From contig CAYUIJ010000019.1 in NCBI GenBank assembly GCA_964444735.1, forward strand, positions 1 to 28,365: 28,365 nucleotides of DNA. Reading direction: 5' to 3'. How positions within the stretch are numbered: the stretch's first letter is position 1; each line of letters begins with the position of its first letter. Source of the DNA: Phocaeicola_A sp964444735. Its GTDB lineage: Bacteria > Bacteroidota > Bacteroidia > Bacteroidales > Bacteroidaceae. Made by a program: the position numbers and the translations under genes. Shown here one piece after another: positions 15,377-24,021 of this stretch. The notes under the pieces are model-generated. The model ran no database searches, had not been told where the DNA came from, and saw only the letters and a list, made by a program, of their open reading frames with translations.

Positions 15377-17416
15377 ATGTTCCATATATTGTTTGCATTT
15401 TTAACAGCTTTGACAGTACCTCAGAAACCTTCTTTACAAGAAGGAATCATTCTGAAAAGGGAATTTATTTATGAGAAGGCTCCTTTTGCCGAGTGCCATG
15501 CGTCTTCTGTCGAGACCACTGACGATGGTCTGATAGCCGCTTGGTTTGGAGGCAGTAAAGAGGGTAATGCGGATGTTGAAATATGGATTTCCCGTTGCAG
15601 AGACGGGAAATGGACGGATCCGGTTTCGGTAGCCGGTGGAATACAGCCTGACGGCAGGCGCTATCCCTGTTGGAATCCTGTGTTGTTCCAGATCCCTCAA
15701 GGGCCTTTGTTATTGTTTTATAAGGTCGGGCCCAGTCCTAGCCGGTGGTGGGGAATGCTGAAGAAATCTGTAGACGGAGGGCAGAGCTGGTCTGAAGCGG
15801 TGCGGCTTCCGGATGGGGTTCTGGGACCTGTAAAGAACAAGCCGTTTTTGGCTTCTGATGGAAGACTGATTTGCCCGTCGAGCACAGAATTGAGTCCAGA
15901 CGAAGGCTGGAGACTGCATTTTGAAGTCACTCCCGATGAGGGACAATCTTGGGCCATGACTCCGCAGCTGCCTGATCCTGATAGCTTGAATGCGATCCAG
16001 CCTAGTATCCTTGACCATGGAGAGGGAGTCTTACAAGCCGTTGCGAGGAGTAAAGACGGAGGCGTGACGCACTCATGGTCGTATGATAATGGCAGGACAT
16101 GGGGAAAAGTGAGGCCTTTGGGACTTCCGAATCCCAATTCGGGGACTGATGCAGTGACTCTTCGTGAAGGATTCCATGTGCTGGTTTATAATCATTCAGA
16201 CAGGCCGGCCAATAAATGGTCCGGCCTGAGGTCTCCGTTGAATGTCGCGGTATCTGCCGATGGAGTCCATTGGGAGAATATTGTGGAATTGGAGAGGCTG
16301 GAAGATGGGAAAGGAGAGCTTTCTTATCCGGCGGTTATACAGGGAAGAGATAATCTGATTCATATTACTTATACCTGGAAGAGGCGGAAAATAAGGCACG
16401 TGATCCTTGATCCTGAGATTATTCTTAACAAATATCCGGAGTTGCGTAAGGAGATAGAGCGTAATAAGGAGGCAAGGATGGTGCAATCTGTCATTTTCGA
16501 TACTGATGTCGGCAATGACATTGATGATGTACTGGCATTGGCTATGCTGTATAATTATCAGAAACGCAAGAAAGTCAGCTTGCTGGGCATTACAATAAAT
16601 AAGGCGAATAAAAAGACTGTACCGTTTATTGATATAATGGATCATTGGTATGGTGACGGAAACACGCCTGTAGGGTTTATCGGTGCGGAAGGGCCTGCCC
16701 CTGAAGACGGGAAATATCTGGAATCTGTAGTGACGGCTGAAAATAAGAACGGGGAACCGCTTTTTAAAAGGACAATGGCCGGGCAGTCTGCAGTGCCCGA
16801 AGGATGGAAGTTACAGCGAAAATTATTGTCTGAGCGGCCCGATCATTCGGTAACTGTCATTTCTGTCGGATTCTTGTCTAATCTGTACAGGCTTTTGAAG
16901 TCCGGTCCGGATGAATATTCAGTCTTGTCAGGATATGAATTGGTTCGTAAAAAAGTAAGGCTCCTGTCTGTTATGGCCGGTGATTTTAAGGATACGGCCA
17001 GGGCTGAGTACAATGTGAAAAATGATGTGCCGGCGGCTGCTTATGTGTTTGAAAACTGGCCTGGAAGAATTGTAACAGGAGGCTGGGAAGTAGGAGCCGG
17101 GATAAAATATCCGGCTGCAAGTATTGAAGAGGATTTTGACGAGCTTCATCCTTTAAGGATAGGATACGGCAGTTTTGACTCTATGCCTTATGACAGGCCC
17201 TGCTGGGATTTGATTTCTGTCTTTGTCGCGGTGGAAGGGTGCCGTTATGGATTATCTCTTTCCAAACCGGGAGTTGTGAAAGTAAGTCCTGAGGGATGTA
17301 CTACGTTTTCTGAAAGAATCAACGGACCGCATCAATGCTTACAGCTGGATCCGTCTGGGAAGAATGGACTGGTTCATGCTTTGGTTGAGGCAGTGACGGG
17401 TAAAAAGAAACGATAA
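15377..17416 (+). CDS. Secreted fusion: sialidase-like BNR propeller + nucleoside hydrolase
   Basis: A 679-residue protein with two enzyme-type domains. Residues 1 to about 20 look like a signal peptide. Residues about 25-350 form a BNR/sialidase-type beta-propeller (PF13088-like: AECHASSVETTDDGLIAAWFGG..EGNADVEIWISR) with three Asp boxes, SVDGGQSW (131-138), TPDEGQSW (185-192) and SYDNGRTW (235-242). The FRIP motif of true sialidases is absent, so its glycan substrate is open. Residues 368-679 are an inosine-uridine-type nucleoside hydrolase with the calcium-binding DTDVGNDIDD motif (375-384), predicted to release ribose from nucleosides. At the junction an AAGGAGG (16466-16472) precedes an in-frame ATG (16478), and TAATAA lies out of frame (16462-16467), as if two genes had been joined. 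It is 45 bases after SusD. Separate internal translation of the hydrolase is possible. Confidence 0.87.
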   Translation: MFHILFAFLTALTVPQKPSLQEGIILKREFIYEKAPFAECHASSVETTDDGLIAAWFGGSKEGNADVEIWISRCRDGKWTDPVSVAGGIQPDGRRYPCWNPVLFQIPQGPLLLFYKVGPSPSRWWGMLKKSVDGGQSWSEAVRLPDGVLGPVKNKPFLASDGRLICPSSTELSPDEGWRLHFEVTPDEGQSWAMTPQLPDPDSLNAIQPSILDHGEGVLQAVARSKDGGVTHSWSYDNGRTWGKVRPLGLPNPNSGTDAVTLREGFHVLVYNHSDRPANKWSGLRSPLNVAVSADGVHWENIVELERLEDGKGELSYPAVIQGRDNLIHITYTWKRRKIRHVILDPEIILNKYPELRKEIERNKEARMVQSVIFDTDVGNDIDDVLALAMLYNYQKRKKVSLLGITINKANKKTVPFIDIMDHWYGDGNTPVGFIGAEGPAPEDGKYLESVVTAENKNGEPLFKRTMAGQSAVPEGWKLQRKLLSERPDHSVTVISVGFLSNLYRLLKSGPDEYSVLSGYELVRKKVRLLSVMAGDFKDTARAEYNVKNDVPAAAYVFENWPGRIVTGGWEVGAGIKYPAASIEEDFDELHPLRIGYGSFDSMPYDRPCWDLISVFVAVEGCRYGLSLSKPGVVKVSPEGCTTFSERINGPHQCLQLDPSGKNGLVHALVEAVTGKKKR

Positions 17417-17428
17417 GGCGGAATCCTG

Positions 17429-17620
17429 ATGGAAAAGGTAATTTGTTTTATAGGGATTGCAGTGGTGACAATTATAAATTTGTGCTGCGACAGAAAGGAG
17501 AGTGCGGGTGATGAAACCGGGAATAATGTTTTGGCCGGCAACGTGTTCTCTGATAATTGTCATTCTCTTTCCGGTAAGCCCCTTAGGATACCGGTCTGGA
17601 AAATAGAATCTGATGGATGA
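17429..17620 (+). pseudogene. Short exported-protein fragment, possibly a sialate O-acetylesterase remnant
   Basis: A 63-codon frame starting 12 bases after the fusion gene. It opens with a hydrophobic export-type segment (MEKVICFIGIAVVTIINLCC), a poor lipobox with Cys residues at its end, then a short polar stretch. Its last third reads NVFSDNCHSLSGKPLRIPVW. This lines up position by position with the N-terminal motif of sialate O-acetylesterases (FSDNMVLQRGKPVRIWG type), proteins of 470 or more residues that often accompany sialidase-like genes. If so, the gene is truncated by a stop and partly diverged. I see no continuation in the following 140 bases. It may equally be a small unrelated lipoprotein, so this is a low-confidence call. 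Confidence 0.35.
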
Positions 17621-17760
17621 TAAAACGGGATTAAAAAACAGGCTTGTCTCTGATATATGGCTTGCCATTGGACTGACATTCAGTGGCAGGCTATACTGTT
17701 AGCGTGATTCCGATGAATTGTGAATTGTATTTGCCGCTACATAAAAGGCAGGAAATGGAT
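17621..17760 (+). other. Convergent intergenic gap, no gene or clear terminator seen
   Basis: This is the space between the converging ribose/nucleoside locus and cobalamin operon. A partial inverted repeat with an ACTG/CAGT core lies near 17664-17688 but has mismatched outer arms and no T run. No convincing terminator serves either operon. Confidence 0.4.
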
Positions 17761-19575
17761 TTATAACCGGTGGCGGATGGTTCCTTCCTCATCGATAAGC
17801 AGGATAGTAAGTTCCCCGTTGGGAAGAAAGGGAGCGGCATGCTGATAACAGCGGTAGGTTAACGCGTTGAAAAAGAGAGAAGAGTCTTCGGCAGACAGTC
17901 CCGTCCATAATTCACGCGCCAATGTAATATGGCCTATAAAATCAATTGCTGCGGACGAACAGCCTGCATCTTGGGCAAGTGCTTTCAGGAAATCTTTGTT
18001 CATAGCCGCCTTTTTGCTGTGAGTGTCGAGGTGTCCTTCAGCCAGTTTGACAGCCTTTCCAATCATGATGCCCAAGGTGACGCGCCGCATGCCTGTTTCG
18101 TGAGCCATTTGCAGTGTGCGTCCGATAAAGTTCCCGTAATGGACGAATGCTTGCGGAGGGAGTCCGGGATACAGCCGTTTCACATAACGCTCGCTCTTTG
18201 CACCGCAGTTGATAACCAGCCGGCCGGCGTTCATGGCTTTGCACACTTCTATTCCGCAACGGACGGAATTGACGAATGCTTCGTTGGAAAACGGTTGTAC
18301 AATGCCCGATGTACCCAGTACTGACAGCCCGCCGATGATTCCGAGTCTGGGATTGAAAGTGCGTCTGGCCAGTTCGCGTCCCGAGGGGATGAAAACCCTC
18401 ACGTCAATCCCGCCTTGATAAAGTGATCGAAGCTCGTGGCCGATCATTTTTCGCGGAATGGCATTGATTGCAGGTTCTCCAACAGAGATTCCCAATCCCG
18501 GAAGGGTAACCGTACCCACGCCTTCGCCTTTGAGAAAATGGATGTCTTCTCCGGATGAAAAGGAGACCGTGGCTCCGATTTCGCAGCCGTCTGTAATATC
18601 GGGATCATCGCCCGCATCTTTGACAACACTGGCCGTAGCCGACTTGCCGTCTGCCGACAATGAGACCTTTAATACGGGAATACTTATTTTTTCGCCATCG
18701 GGCAAGGCAATACTGCACGCATCGCCCATAGGAATGCCCAGCAAAGCCTGTAAGGCAGCCTTTGCGGCGGCAGTGGCACACGATCCCGTAGTGAGTCCGC
18801 TGTGAAGCGGATAGAATACGGGAAGCAGTTTCTCGACAGCTCTCCGAAGACTATGGGTCCCTGTGACGGTCTCGCTGAATGCCGGCAAGGGAGGACGTTT
18901 GATTACGTAAGCGGGGATGTGCGTCAGGTACGCGGCCTGAAGTTTTTTTTCAAAGCCTCCGGATGTGCCGCTTTCTTTGGTTACGATGGCATCTGGGCAG
19001 ATTTCTGAAAAGGCAGTGCCGGCTTCAGGCTCTTTCTCCGGACAATAGTATATCAGCCTGCTCTCAGGAAATCCCTGACGGATTGCTTCCTGAACGGATG
19101 CTTCGCGATGAAGTATTCTGAAAAAGCATATAAGCGAGTCATCTGTCCACAACGGGCGTAATTTGCTTATCGTCTGTACGCCCGTCAGTGCTAATATGCG
19201 GCGGTGCCCGGCAGCCTTGATACGTTCTGCCGCCTCGTCATAGCTTGTGCACCAGACGATGTTGTCGTATTCCGGCTTCGGATATTGCCTTTCAAGCCGG
19301 ATGGAAGGAATATTCAGGGATTGGGCCGTCTGTGCAACGGCCTGATGAAGTCCTGTGGCAAAAGGATGTGCGGCATCAATGAGCAGACGGATGTTGTTTT
19401 CGCGGCAAAACGTTTGCATACGGCCGGTGTCCATGCCTCCGTCAATGCAGATGCCTTGTCTGCATTCCACTTTCTGCATGTTTCCTTTTGTTGAGTAAAA
19501 ATATTCTTTTCCGGCCTTTTCGAGTGTCTGTACGGCCGTGCGCCCTTCGGTCGTTCCTCCCAAAATCAGTATCAT
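17761..19575 (-). CDS. cbiJ-cbiD: Fused precorrin-6A reductase (CbiJ/CobK) and cobalt-precorrin-5B C1-methyltransferase (CbiD)
   Basis: A 604-residue cytoplasmic two-domain enzyme of anaerobic cobalamin synthesis. Residues 1 to about 250 are the CbiJ/CobK reductase: ILILGGTTEGR nucleotide-binding start, LLIDAAHPFA, IPSIRLERQ and the late TKESGTSGGFEKKLQAA motif. It reduces the macrocycle of cobalt-precorrin-6A. Residues from about 255 on are CbiD, starting at the diagnostic HSGLTTGSCATAAAKAAL, with later LGTSGIVQPFS and VHYGNFIGRTL motifs; it methylates C1 after CbiG has opened the lactone. The two steps are adjacent in the pathway. CbiD marks the oxygen-independent, early-cobalt route. It is the last gene of the operon, and its ATG overlaps the preceding stop (ATGA, 19572-19575). 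Confidence 0.95.
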   Translation of the reverse strand: MILILGGTTEGRTAVQTLEKAGKEYFYSTKGNMQKVECRQGICIDGGMDTGRMQTFCRENNIRLLIDAAHPFATGLHQAVAQTAQSLNIPSIRLERQYPKPEYDNIVWCTSYDEAAERIKAAGHRRILALTGVQTISKLRPLWTDDSLICFFRILHREASVQEAIRQGFPESRLIYYCPEKEPEAGTAFSEICPDAIVTKESGTSGGFEKKLQAAYLTHIPAYVIKRPPLPAFSETVTGTHSLRRAVEKLLPVFYPLHSGLTTGSCATAAAKAALQALLGIPMGDACSIALPDGEKISIPVLKVSLSADGKSATASVVKDAGDDPDITDGCEIGATVSFSSGEDIHFLKGEGVGTVTLPGLGISVGEPAINAIPRKMIGHELRSLYQGGIDVRVFIPSGRELARRTFNPRLGIIGGLSVLGTSGIVQPFSNEAFVNSVRCGIEVCKAMNAGRLVINCGAKSERYVKRLYPGLPPQAFVHYGNFIGRTLQMAHETGMRRVTLGIMIGKAVKLAEGHLDTHSKKAAMNKDFLKALAQDAGCSSAAIDFIGHITLARELWTGLSAEDSSLFFNALTYRCYQHAAPFLPNGELTILLIDEEGTIRHRL

Positions 19576-21386
19576 TGTCTGAAGAGATGCTTGAATTTGT
19601 GTGAATAAAGTCTTGACAATTCCTCACGGTTATCAATGGCATCGCCGACTACAATCAAGGTGGTCAGCGTAAGATTGTTTTCCTTGACGATACGTGCCAG
19701 GTCTTTCAGTTGTCCGCGACAGATGCGCTGGTCTTTCCATGTAAGTTTGTAACATGCCGCAACCGGCGTGGAAGGAGGGTAGCACTCCGACAGTTCTTTC
19801 TGTACGTCATCGGCAATGGCGGCACTGAGATAAATACACATGGTACTTTGCGAGCGCGCCAGCAGATGGAGCTTTTCTTTTTCCGGCATCGGTGTACGTC
19901 CCTCGCCGCGTGTAAGAATGATGGTCTGTACGCGTCCGGGGATGGTGAACTGAGATTTCAGTTCGGCGGCGGCGGCCTGGAATGATGAAATGCCCGGAGT
20001 GATATGATAGCTCATGTGATAACGGTCAAATAGGCTCATTTGCTCTTCAATGGCTCCGTAAATGCAGGGGTCTCCCGTATGGAGGCGGACAACGAGCAGC
20101 CCCTTGTCATAGAACTTTTTCATCAGTTCAAACTGTTCCTCCAGAGTGAGAGATGCCGAGCTGCGCACAACGGCTGTTTCTTTGGCGCAGGATGTCAGTT
20201 CACGGGGAACCAGGCTTCCGGCATACAGAATCAGGTCGGCTTTTTCAAGAAACCGCTGTCCGCGGACAGACACGAGGTCCGGATCACCCGGTCCGGCTCC
20301 TACAATTTCGATATGGCCTTTACGCATTGCCTGAATATCGAGTGCTGCGGCAAATGTAAGGTGTCTGTCGTCATCCGGCATGCCTTTTTGTTTCTCAAGC
20401 ACAAGAGGTCCGTAACTGGCCGCTTTAATGGCCGTAGCTTCGGCTACGCCATACACGCCGGTCACTTCGAACACCTTGTCGGAAGGATTCGGAACATCAA
20501 TTCCCCGCAGCTGATCCGGAGCATAAATATGGATGGGGACACCGGAATAATGATTCTGCAAGACGGGCAGAAGAGGCTCGTCACGTTTCAGTGCGATAGT
20601 CGATATGGACGCGACTGAGAGGGGAGAAAGCCTGTGAGCTTTCAGCCCGTTGTCTATATAGGCGGGGATTCCGCCGGGTAACGTTTCTTTCTTGCATCCG
20701 ATACCCAGGTGAAGGACACGGGGATAGAAGGAAAGTACGGGAACTGACGCCTCATATTCGTATGGAGAAACGGTTATCAGCAGTTCGAAATCCGCCAGAT
20801 TGATATCCTCAAAATGATGGAACACACAGACATGCCCGGGTAATGAGCTCTCCAGATATTCGGTACCGCGGTCGCGTATGTCCAGTAAAAGAGCGGTAGG
20901 ATGTCTTTCAACAAACAGACAGATGTACCGGTTCATGTCTTTCCGGCCGGCAGATGTGCGCCAGTTGTATTTTTCGGATAGTGTGTCAAGGGCCCACAGT
21001 CCGGTGTTGTCACTTTGCGTAGTGATTACGGCTTTTCCTCCGATGGCAGACGCTATGTGCCGGCTCAGTCTGTTGGCGCCGCCGATATGCCCCGACAACA
21101 CCGGTATGACGAAACGTCCGGTACTGTCAACGTTAATCACGGCAGGGTCTTTATGTTTGTTGGCCACGCATGAAGCGATATGACGTACACAAATGCCCAA
21201 GGCTCCAACGTGTATCAGCGTGTCGAGCTCTTTGAAGTTTTCTTTGATGAATGACGCACAAGAAGAGATTGTCTTGCATCCGTCAATCTCTTTTGTGGTG
21301 TATATGGGAGCATTGTTCAGTTCTTTTGAGATGATCTGTGCTACAGGCAGTCCGGTTTTTGAAATAAGTAAGATGGCTTGTCTCAT
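19572..21386 (-). CDS. cbiG-cbiF: Fused cobalt-precorrin-5A hydrolase (CbiG) and precorrin-4 C11-methyltransferase (CbiF/CobM)
   Basis: A 604-residue two-domain enzyme. Residues 1 to about 345 are CbiG, with GALGICVRHIA, the VPVLSGHIGGANRLSRHIA core and a C-terminal LGIGCKKET ... ATAIKAASYGPLVLEKQKG half. It opens the ring A delta-lactone and releases the C20 fragment as acetaldehyde. From about 350 a complete CbiF/CobM S-adenosylmethionine methyltransferase follows: IEIVGAGPGDPDLVSVRGQRFLEKADLILYAGSLVP, LHTGDPCIYGAIEEQM and ITPGISSFQAAAAEL. It methylates C11. The fused activities are consecutive steps (CbiF then CbiG). It overlaps its neighbours by ATGA at both ends, so translation is coupled through the whole operon. 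Confidence 0.95.
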   Translation of the reverse strand: MRQAILLISKTGLPVAQIISKELNNAPIYTTKEIDGCKTISSCASFIKENFKELDTLIHVGALGICVRHIASCVANKHKDPAVINVDSTGRFVIPVLSGHIGGANRLSRHIASAIGGKAVITTQSDNTGLWALDTLSEKYNWRTSAGRKDMNRYICLFVERHPTALLLDIRDRGTEYLESSLPGHVCVFHHFEDINLADFELLITVSPYEYEASVPVLSFYPRVLHLGIGCKKETLPGGIPAYIDNGLKAHRLSPLSVASISTIALKRDEPLLPVLQNHYSGVPIHIYAPDQLRGIDVPNPSDKVFEVTGVYGVAEATAIKAASYGPLVLEKQKGMPDDDRHLTFAAALDIQAMRKGHIEIVGAGPGDPDLVSVRGQRFLEKADLILYAGSLVPRELTSCAKETAVVRSSASLTLEEQFELMKKFYDKGLLVVRLHTGDPCIYGAIEEQMSLFDRYHMSYHITPGISSFQAAAAELKSQFTIPGRVQTIILTRGEGRTPMPEKEKLHLLARSQSTMCIYLSAAIADDVQKELSECYPPSTPVAACYKLTWKDQRICRGQLKDLARIVKENNLTLTTLIVVGDAIDNREELSRLYSHKFKHLFRQ

Positions 21387-22618
21387 TGTTGTTCTGCTTT
21401 TAATACATCAATGGTATTGTATTGGTTAATCTGGATTTTTATCTCATCGGTAATTCTGAATCCGATATGCCGTATGCCTTCTTCAAACAGTCTGCGGCTG
21501 TCATCGCCGACGGAATTGAATACAATGACACAGCCCGGAGCCATCAGCGGCTGCAGCTTTTCGATCATGGCTACGAGTTTTCCTCCGTGTCCGCCGATAA
21601 ATACGGCATCCGGAGTTTCCGCTCCGTTCAAATCGGCATTCATGAAGTCACCGGTTATAGTACGTATGCCGGGTGTTCCGAACTTGCGGCTGTTTGCAGC
21701 CATCAGTCCGGCTCCTTCCGCCCGCTGTTCAAATGCGGTTATCTTCAGGTGAGGAAACTGCAGTTTGGCTTCGATGGATACCGAGCCTGTACAGAATCCG
21801 ATATCCCACAGATGATTCCGGTCTCGCAAGTCGAGCATGCTCAGGCTTAACAGCCTGACAGGCATTTTTGTGATCATCTTTGCACGTCCGTTGAGCAGAT
21901 GGAATTCCTTTTCCGGAATGCCGAACGGCCGCTTCCGGACATAGTTCCGCTGCAGGATAAGGTTGTTTGGAAAACGGAAACTGCGTTGCGCGGCCTCTTG
22001 TAAAGTGCAGGTGGTGATTTGTTCTTCAGACTGGTTGCCCAGTCTCTCGCCAATGTTTATTGTATAGTTGTCATATCCATAATCAAGCATTCTCTGCGCT
22101 ATGGCGGAAGGTGTCTTGGCCCTGTCTGTGAGAACTCCGATCAGGGGGTCTCCCTCAATGAGAGCCTTGTCGAAAAGCGTCCACTCGTGTCCGGTGAGCG
22201 ATACCGCTTTCATATCGTGATATGGCAGCAGCAGGCGGTGGGCCAGCATTTGCAAGGAATTGAAATACGGAAAGACGGTTATTTCCGCATCTGGATAGCG
22301 ATGCATCAGCGTATTGGCAAAGCCGGAAAACAACGGATCGCCCGAAGCAAAGACTACCATGTCAGAATATGGCTCATATTGGGCATACACATGGTCAAGC
22401 GGAACGGTGATGCTTATCCACGTAGCTTTTTCCGGAAGAAAGGGCCTTACGATTTCCAAATGCCGGATCCCGCCTGAAAAAACGGCATGGCTTTGAATGG
22501 CTTCTCTCTCTTGTGGTGAAAAGGACCGGTCATGACTGTCACTGATACCTATAACGATAAACCGTCTTTTAGCTTTCATGTCTGTACAGATATATCTTTT
22601 TGCAATCATATTGTTCAT
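21383..22618 (-). CDS. cobL: Fused CbiE-CbiT (CobL-like) precorrin-6B C5,15-methyltransferase, decarboxylating
   Basis: A 411-residue protein with the bifunctional CobL arrangement. The first half (to about 210) is a CbiE-type tetrapyrrole methyltransferase, with VIGISD, VFSGGIRHLE and VVFASGDPLFSGFANTL motifs, methylating C5. The second half (from about 215) is a CbiT-type Rossmann methyltransferase, with LWDIGFCTGSVSIEAKLQFP (motif I, with FC in place of the usual GAGTGS-type residues), DAVFIGGHGGKL and VIVFNSVG. It methylates C15 and decarboxylates the C12 side chain. The start at 22618 gives an ATGA overlap with the gene before it; a second ATG at 22579 (MKAKRRFIVIGIS) fits the fold start equally well. 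The downstream end also overlaps by ATGA. Confidence 0.94.
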   Translation of the reverse strand: MNNMIAKRYICTDMKAKRRFIVIGISDSHDRSFSPQEREAIQSHAVFSGGIRHLEIVRPFLPEKATWISITVPLDHVYAQYEPYSDMVVFASGDPLFSGFANTLMHRYPDAEITVFPYFNSLQMLAHRLLLPYHDMKAVSLTGHEWTLFDKALIEGDPLIGVLTDRAKTPSAIAQRMLDYGYDNYTINIGERLGNQSEEQITTCTLQEAAQRSFRFPNNLILQRNYVRKRPFGIPEKEFHLLNGRAKMITKMPVRLLSLSMLDLRDRNHLWDIGFCTGSVSIEAKLQFPHLKITAFEQRAEGAGLMAANSRKFGTPGIRTITGDFMNADLNGAETPDAVFIGGHGGKLVAMIEKLQPLMAPGCVIVFNSVGDDSRRLFEEGIRHIGFRITDEIKIQINQYNTIDVLKAEQQ

Positions 22619-24021
22619 ACGTCTCTTCCCGGACGGAACTGCCCGGCGTCATTAAAGCAGAGTACCGAGTTGACCAGTGTGGCGGCCAGATTGCTTCCGC
22701 CTTTGCGCCCTTCGACAATAATTTTAGGGATATTGCGGAATGTCTTCACCATGCATTTTGACTCCTTTACATGTACGAATCCTACAGGAGCCGCTATGAT
22801 TCCTTCCGGAGCGGCCTTTTTCTTCCGTATCAGGTCGCACAGTTCCGTCAGTGCGGTAGGAGCATTGCCGAAAACGTACAATGCATCGGGATGTTCTTCT
22901 GCGGCCAGACGGATGCCCGCCTGAGTCCGGGTTATCTGCTCTTCCTTTGCCATGGCCGGCACCCTGTTATCGTGCAGATAGCATTTTACTTCTATCCCCA
23001 AACGCCCGAGCGCGCCTTTCCGGATGCCCGATGCCGCCATTGTCACGTCTGTGACGATGGTTTTTATCTTGCCGTCTGCGATTTTCCGGTACAAACGGCT
23101 TACGGCTTCCGGATCGGTATACAATATGTTTTCCATGTCAAAATCGGCCGTTGTATGAATGGCGTGCAATAACGCCCATTTATGATCAATCGGAATATCG
23201 GGATTCTTCAGTTTTTTTTCAATGATCCTGAAGCTCTGGATCATGATGCCTTGTCCTGTACCGGCATCCGTATCGGCGGCTTCATGGTAATACCCGCGAG
23301 GAGTAACCATGATTCCTTCATGAAGATATGACTGGGAGTTTCCGATGATGACAATTGTAAACATGTCTGTCTCTTCAGGATTAAATGTTGCGAGTGTGGC
23401 TGTATGTACCGACTGTCCTTTCCGCCCGGCCTGACGTACATAGCCTACCGGGGTATCGGCATTGCGCGCCTGCATGAACAATTCTTTCAGGCGATAGAGC
23501 TGCCAATAGCGCCTTTCGCTTTTAGGATTGTAGACAGCCGTTACAAAATCGGCCGTTGCCGCTGCCTGTATGTGCCTTTCGATTACCTCCCACGGGGTGA
23601 GCAAGTCAGACAGGGAGATAACGCAGAAATCATGGCCCATGGGAGCTCCCAGTAACGAGGCTGCTTTCTGGAAAGCGCTGATTCCGGGAAAGACTTCAAT
23701 CTCAACATTGCTCTTGCGGCGCTTTTTCATCTCGTGGATTAAAGGCGCCATGCCGTATATGCCGGCGTCACCCGAACTGATGACACAGACCGTATGGCCT
23801 TTCTCTGCAAATTCAAAAGCCTGTTCGGCACGCTCCCTTTCATGCTTCATGCCGGTATCAATGCACCGGGCCCCCGGCTTCAGGTATGGAATAATGAATT
23901 GGAAATAATATTTATACCCTACAATGACATCCGAAAGACTTATCGCCTTCATTACTGCCGGTGTGATGTCTTCGGCGCTTCCCGGGCCGATTCCCGCTAC
24001 AAATATTTTAGGTTCTTTCAT
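22615..24021 (-). CDS. cbiH-cbiC: Fused cobalt-precorrin-3 C17-methyltransferase (CbiH/CobJ) and precorrin-8X methylmutase (CbiC/CobH)
   Basis: A 468-residue two-domain enzyme. Residues 1 to about 245 are CbiH/CobJ, with IFVAGIGPGSAEDITPAV, VISSGDAGIYGMA and EVFPGISAFQKAASLLGAPMGHDFCVISLSDLLTPW. It performs the ring-contracting C17 methylation. Residues about 255-468 are CbiC/CobH, the 1,2-methyl migration that yields cobyrinate; it contains AIHTTADFD, whose His corresponds to the catalytic histidine of the mutase, plus VTDVTMAASGI and IIAAPVGFVHVKESK. This fusion joins an early and the last step of this stretch of the pathway, unlike the other three, which join consecutive steps. It is the first of the four overlapping cob genes. 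Only 61 bases separate it from the res gene upstream, too little for a cobalamin riboswitch. Confidence 0.95.
   Translation of the reverse strand: MKEPKIFVAGIGPGSAEDITPAVMKAISLSDVIVGYKYYFQFIIPYLKPGARCIDTGMKHERERAEQAFEFAEKGHTVCVISSGDAGIYGMAPLIHEMKKRRKSNVEIEVFPGISAFQKAASLLGAPMGHDFCVISLSDLLTPWEVIERHIQAAATADFVTAVYNPKSERRYWQLYRLKELFMQARNADTPVGYVRQAGRKGQSVHTATLATFNPEETDMFTIVIIGNSQSYLHEGIMVTPRGYYHEAADTDAGTGQGIMIQSFRIIEKKLKNPDIPIDHKWALLHAIHTTADFDMENILYTDPEAVSRLYRKIADGKIKTIVTDVTMAASGIRKGALGRLGIEVKCYLHDNRVPAMAKEEQITRTQAGIRLAAEEHPDALYVFGNAPTALTELCDLIRKKKAAPEGIIAAPVGFVHVKESKCMVKTFRNIPKIIVEGRKGGSNLAATLVNSVLCFNDAGQFRPGRDV

Noticed and set aside
17660..17690. Candidate bidirectional terminator between the ribose locus and the cob operon
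   Set aside because: The outer stem is mismatched and there is no T run on either strand.
21390..22620. CobL motif I lacks the usual GAGTGS-type sequence (reads GFCTGS)
   Set aside because: The rest of the CbiT half is intact and this position varies in the family; not evidence of inactivation.
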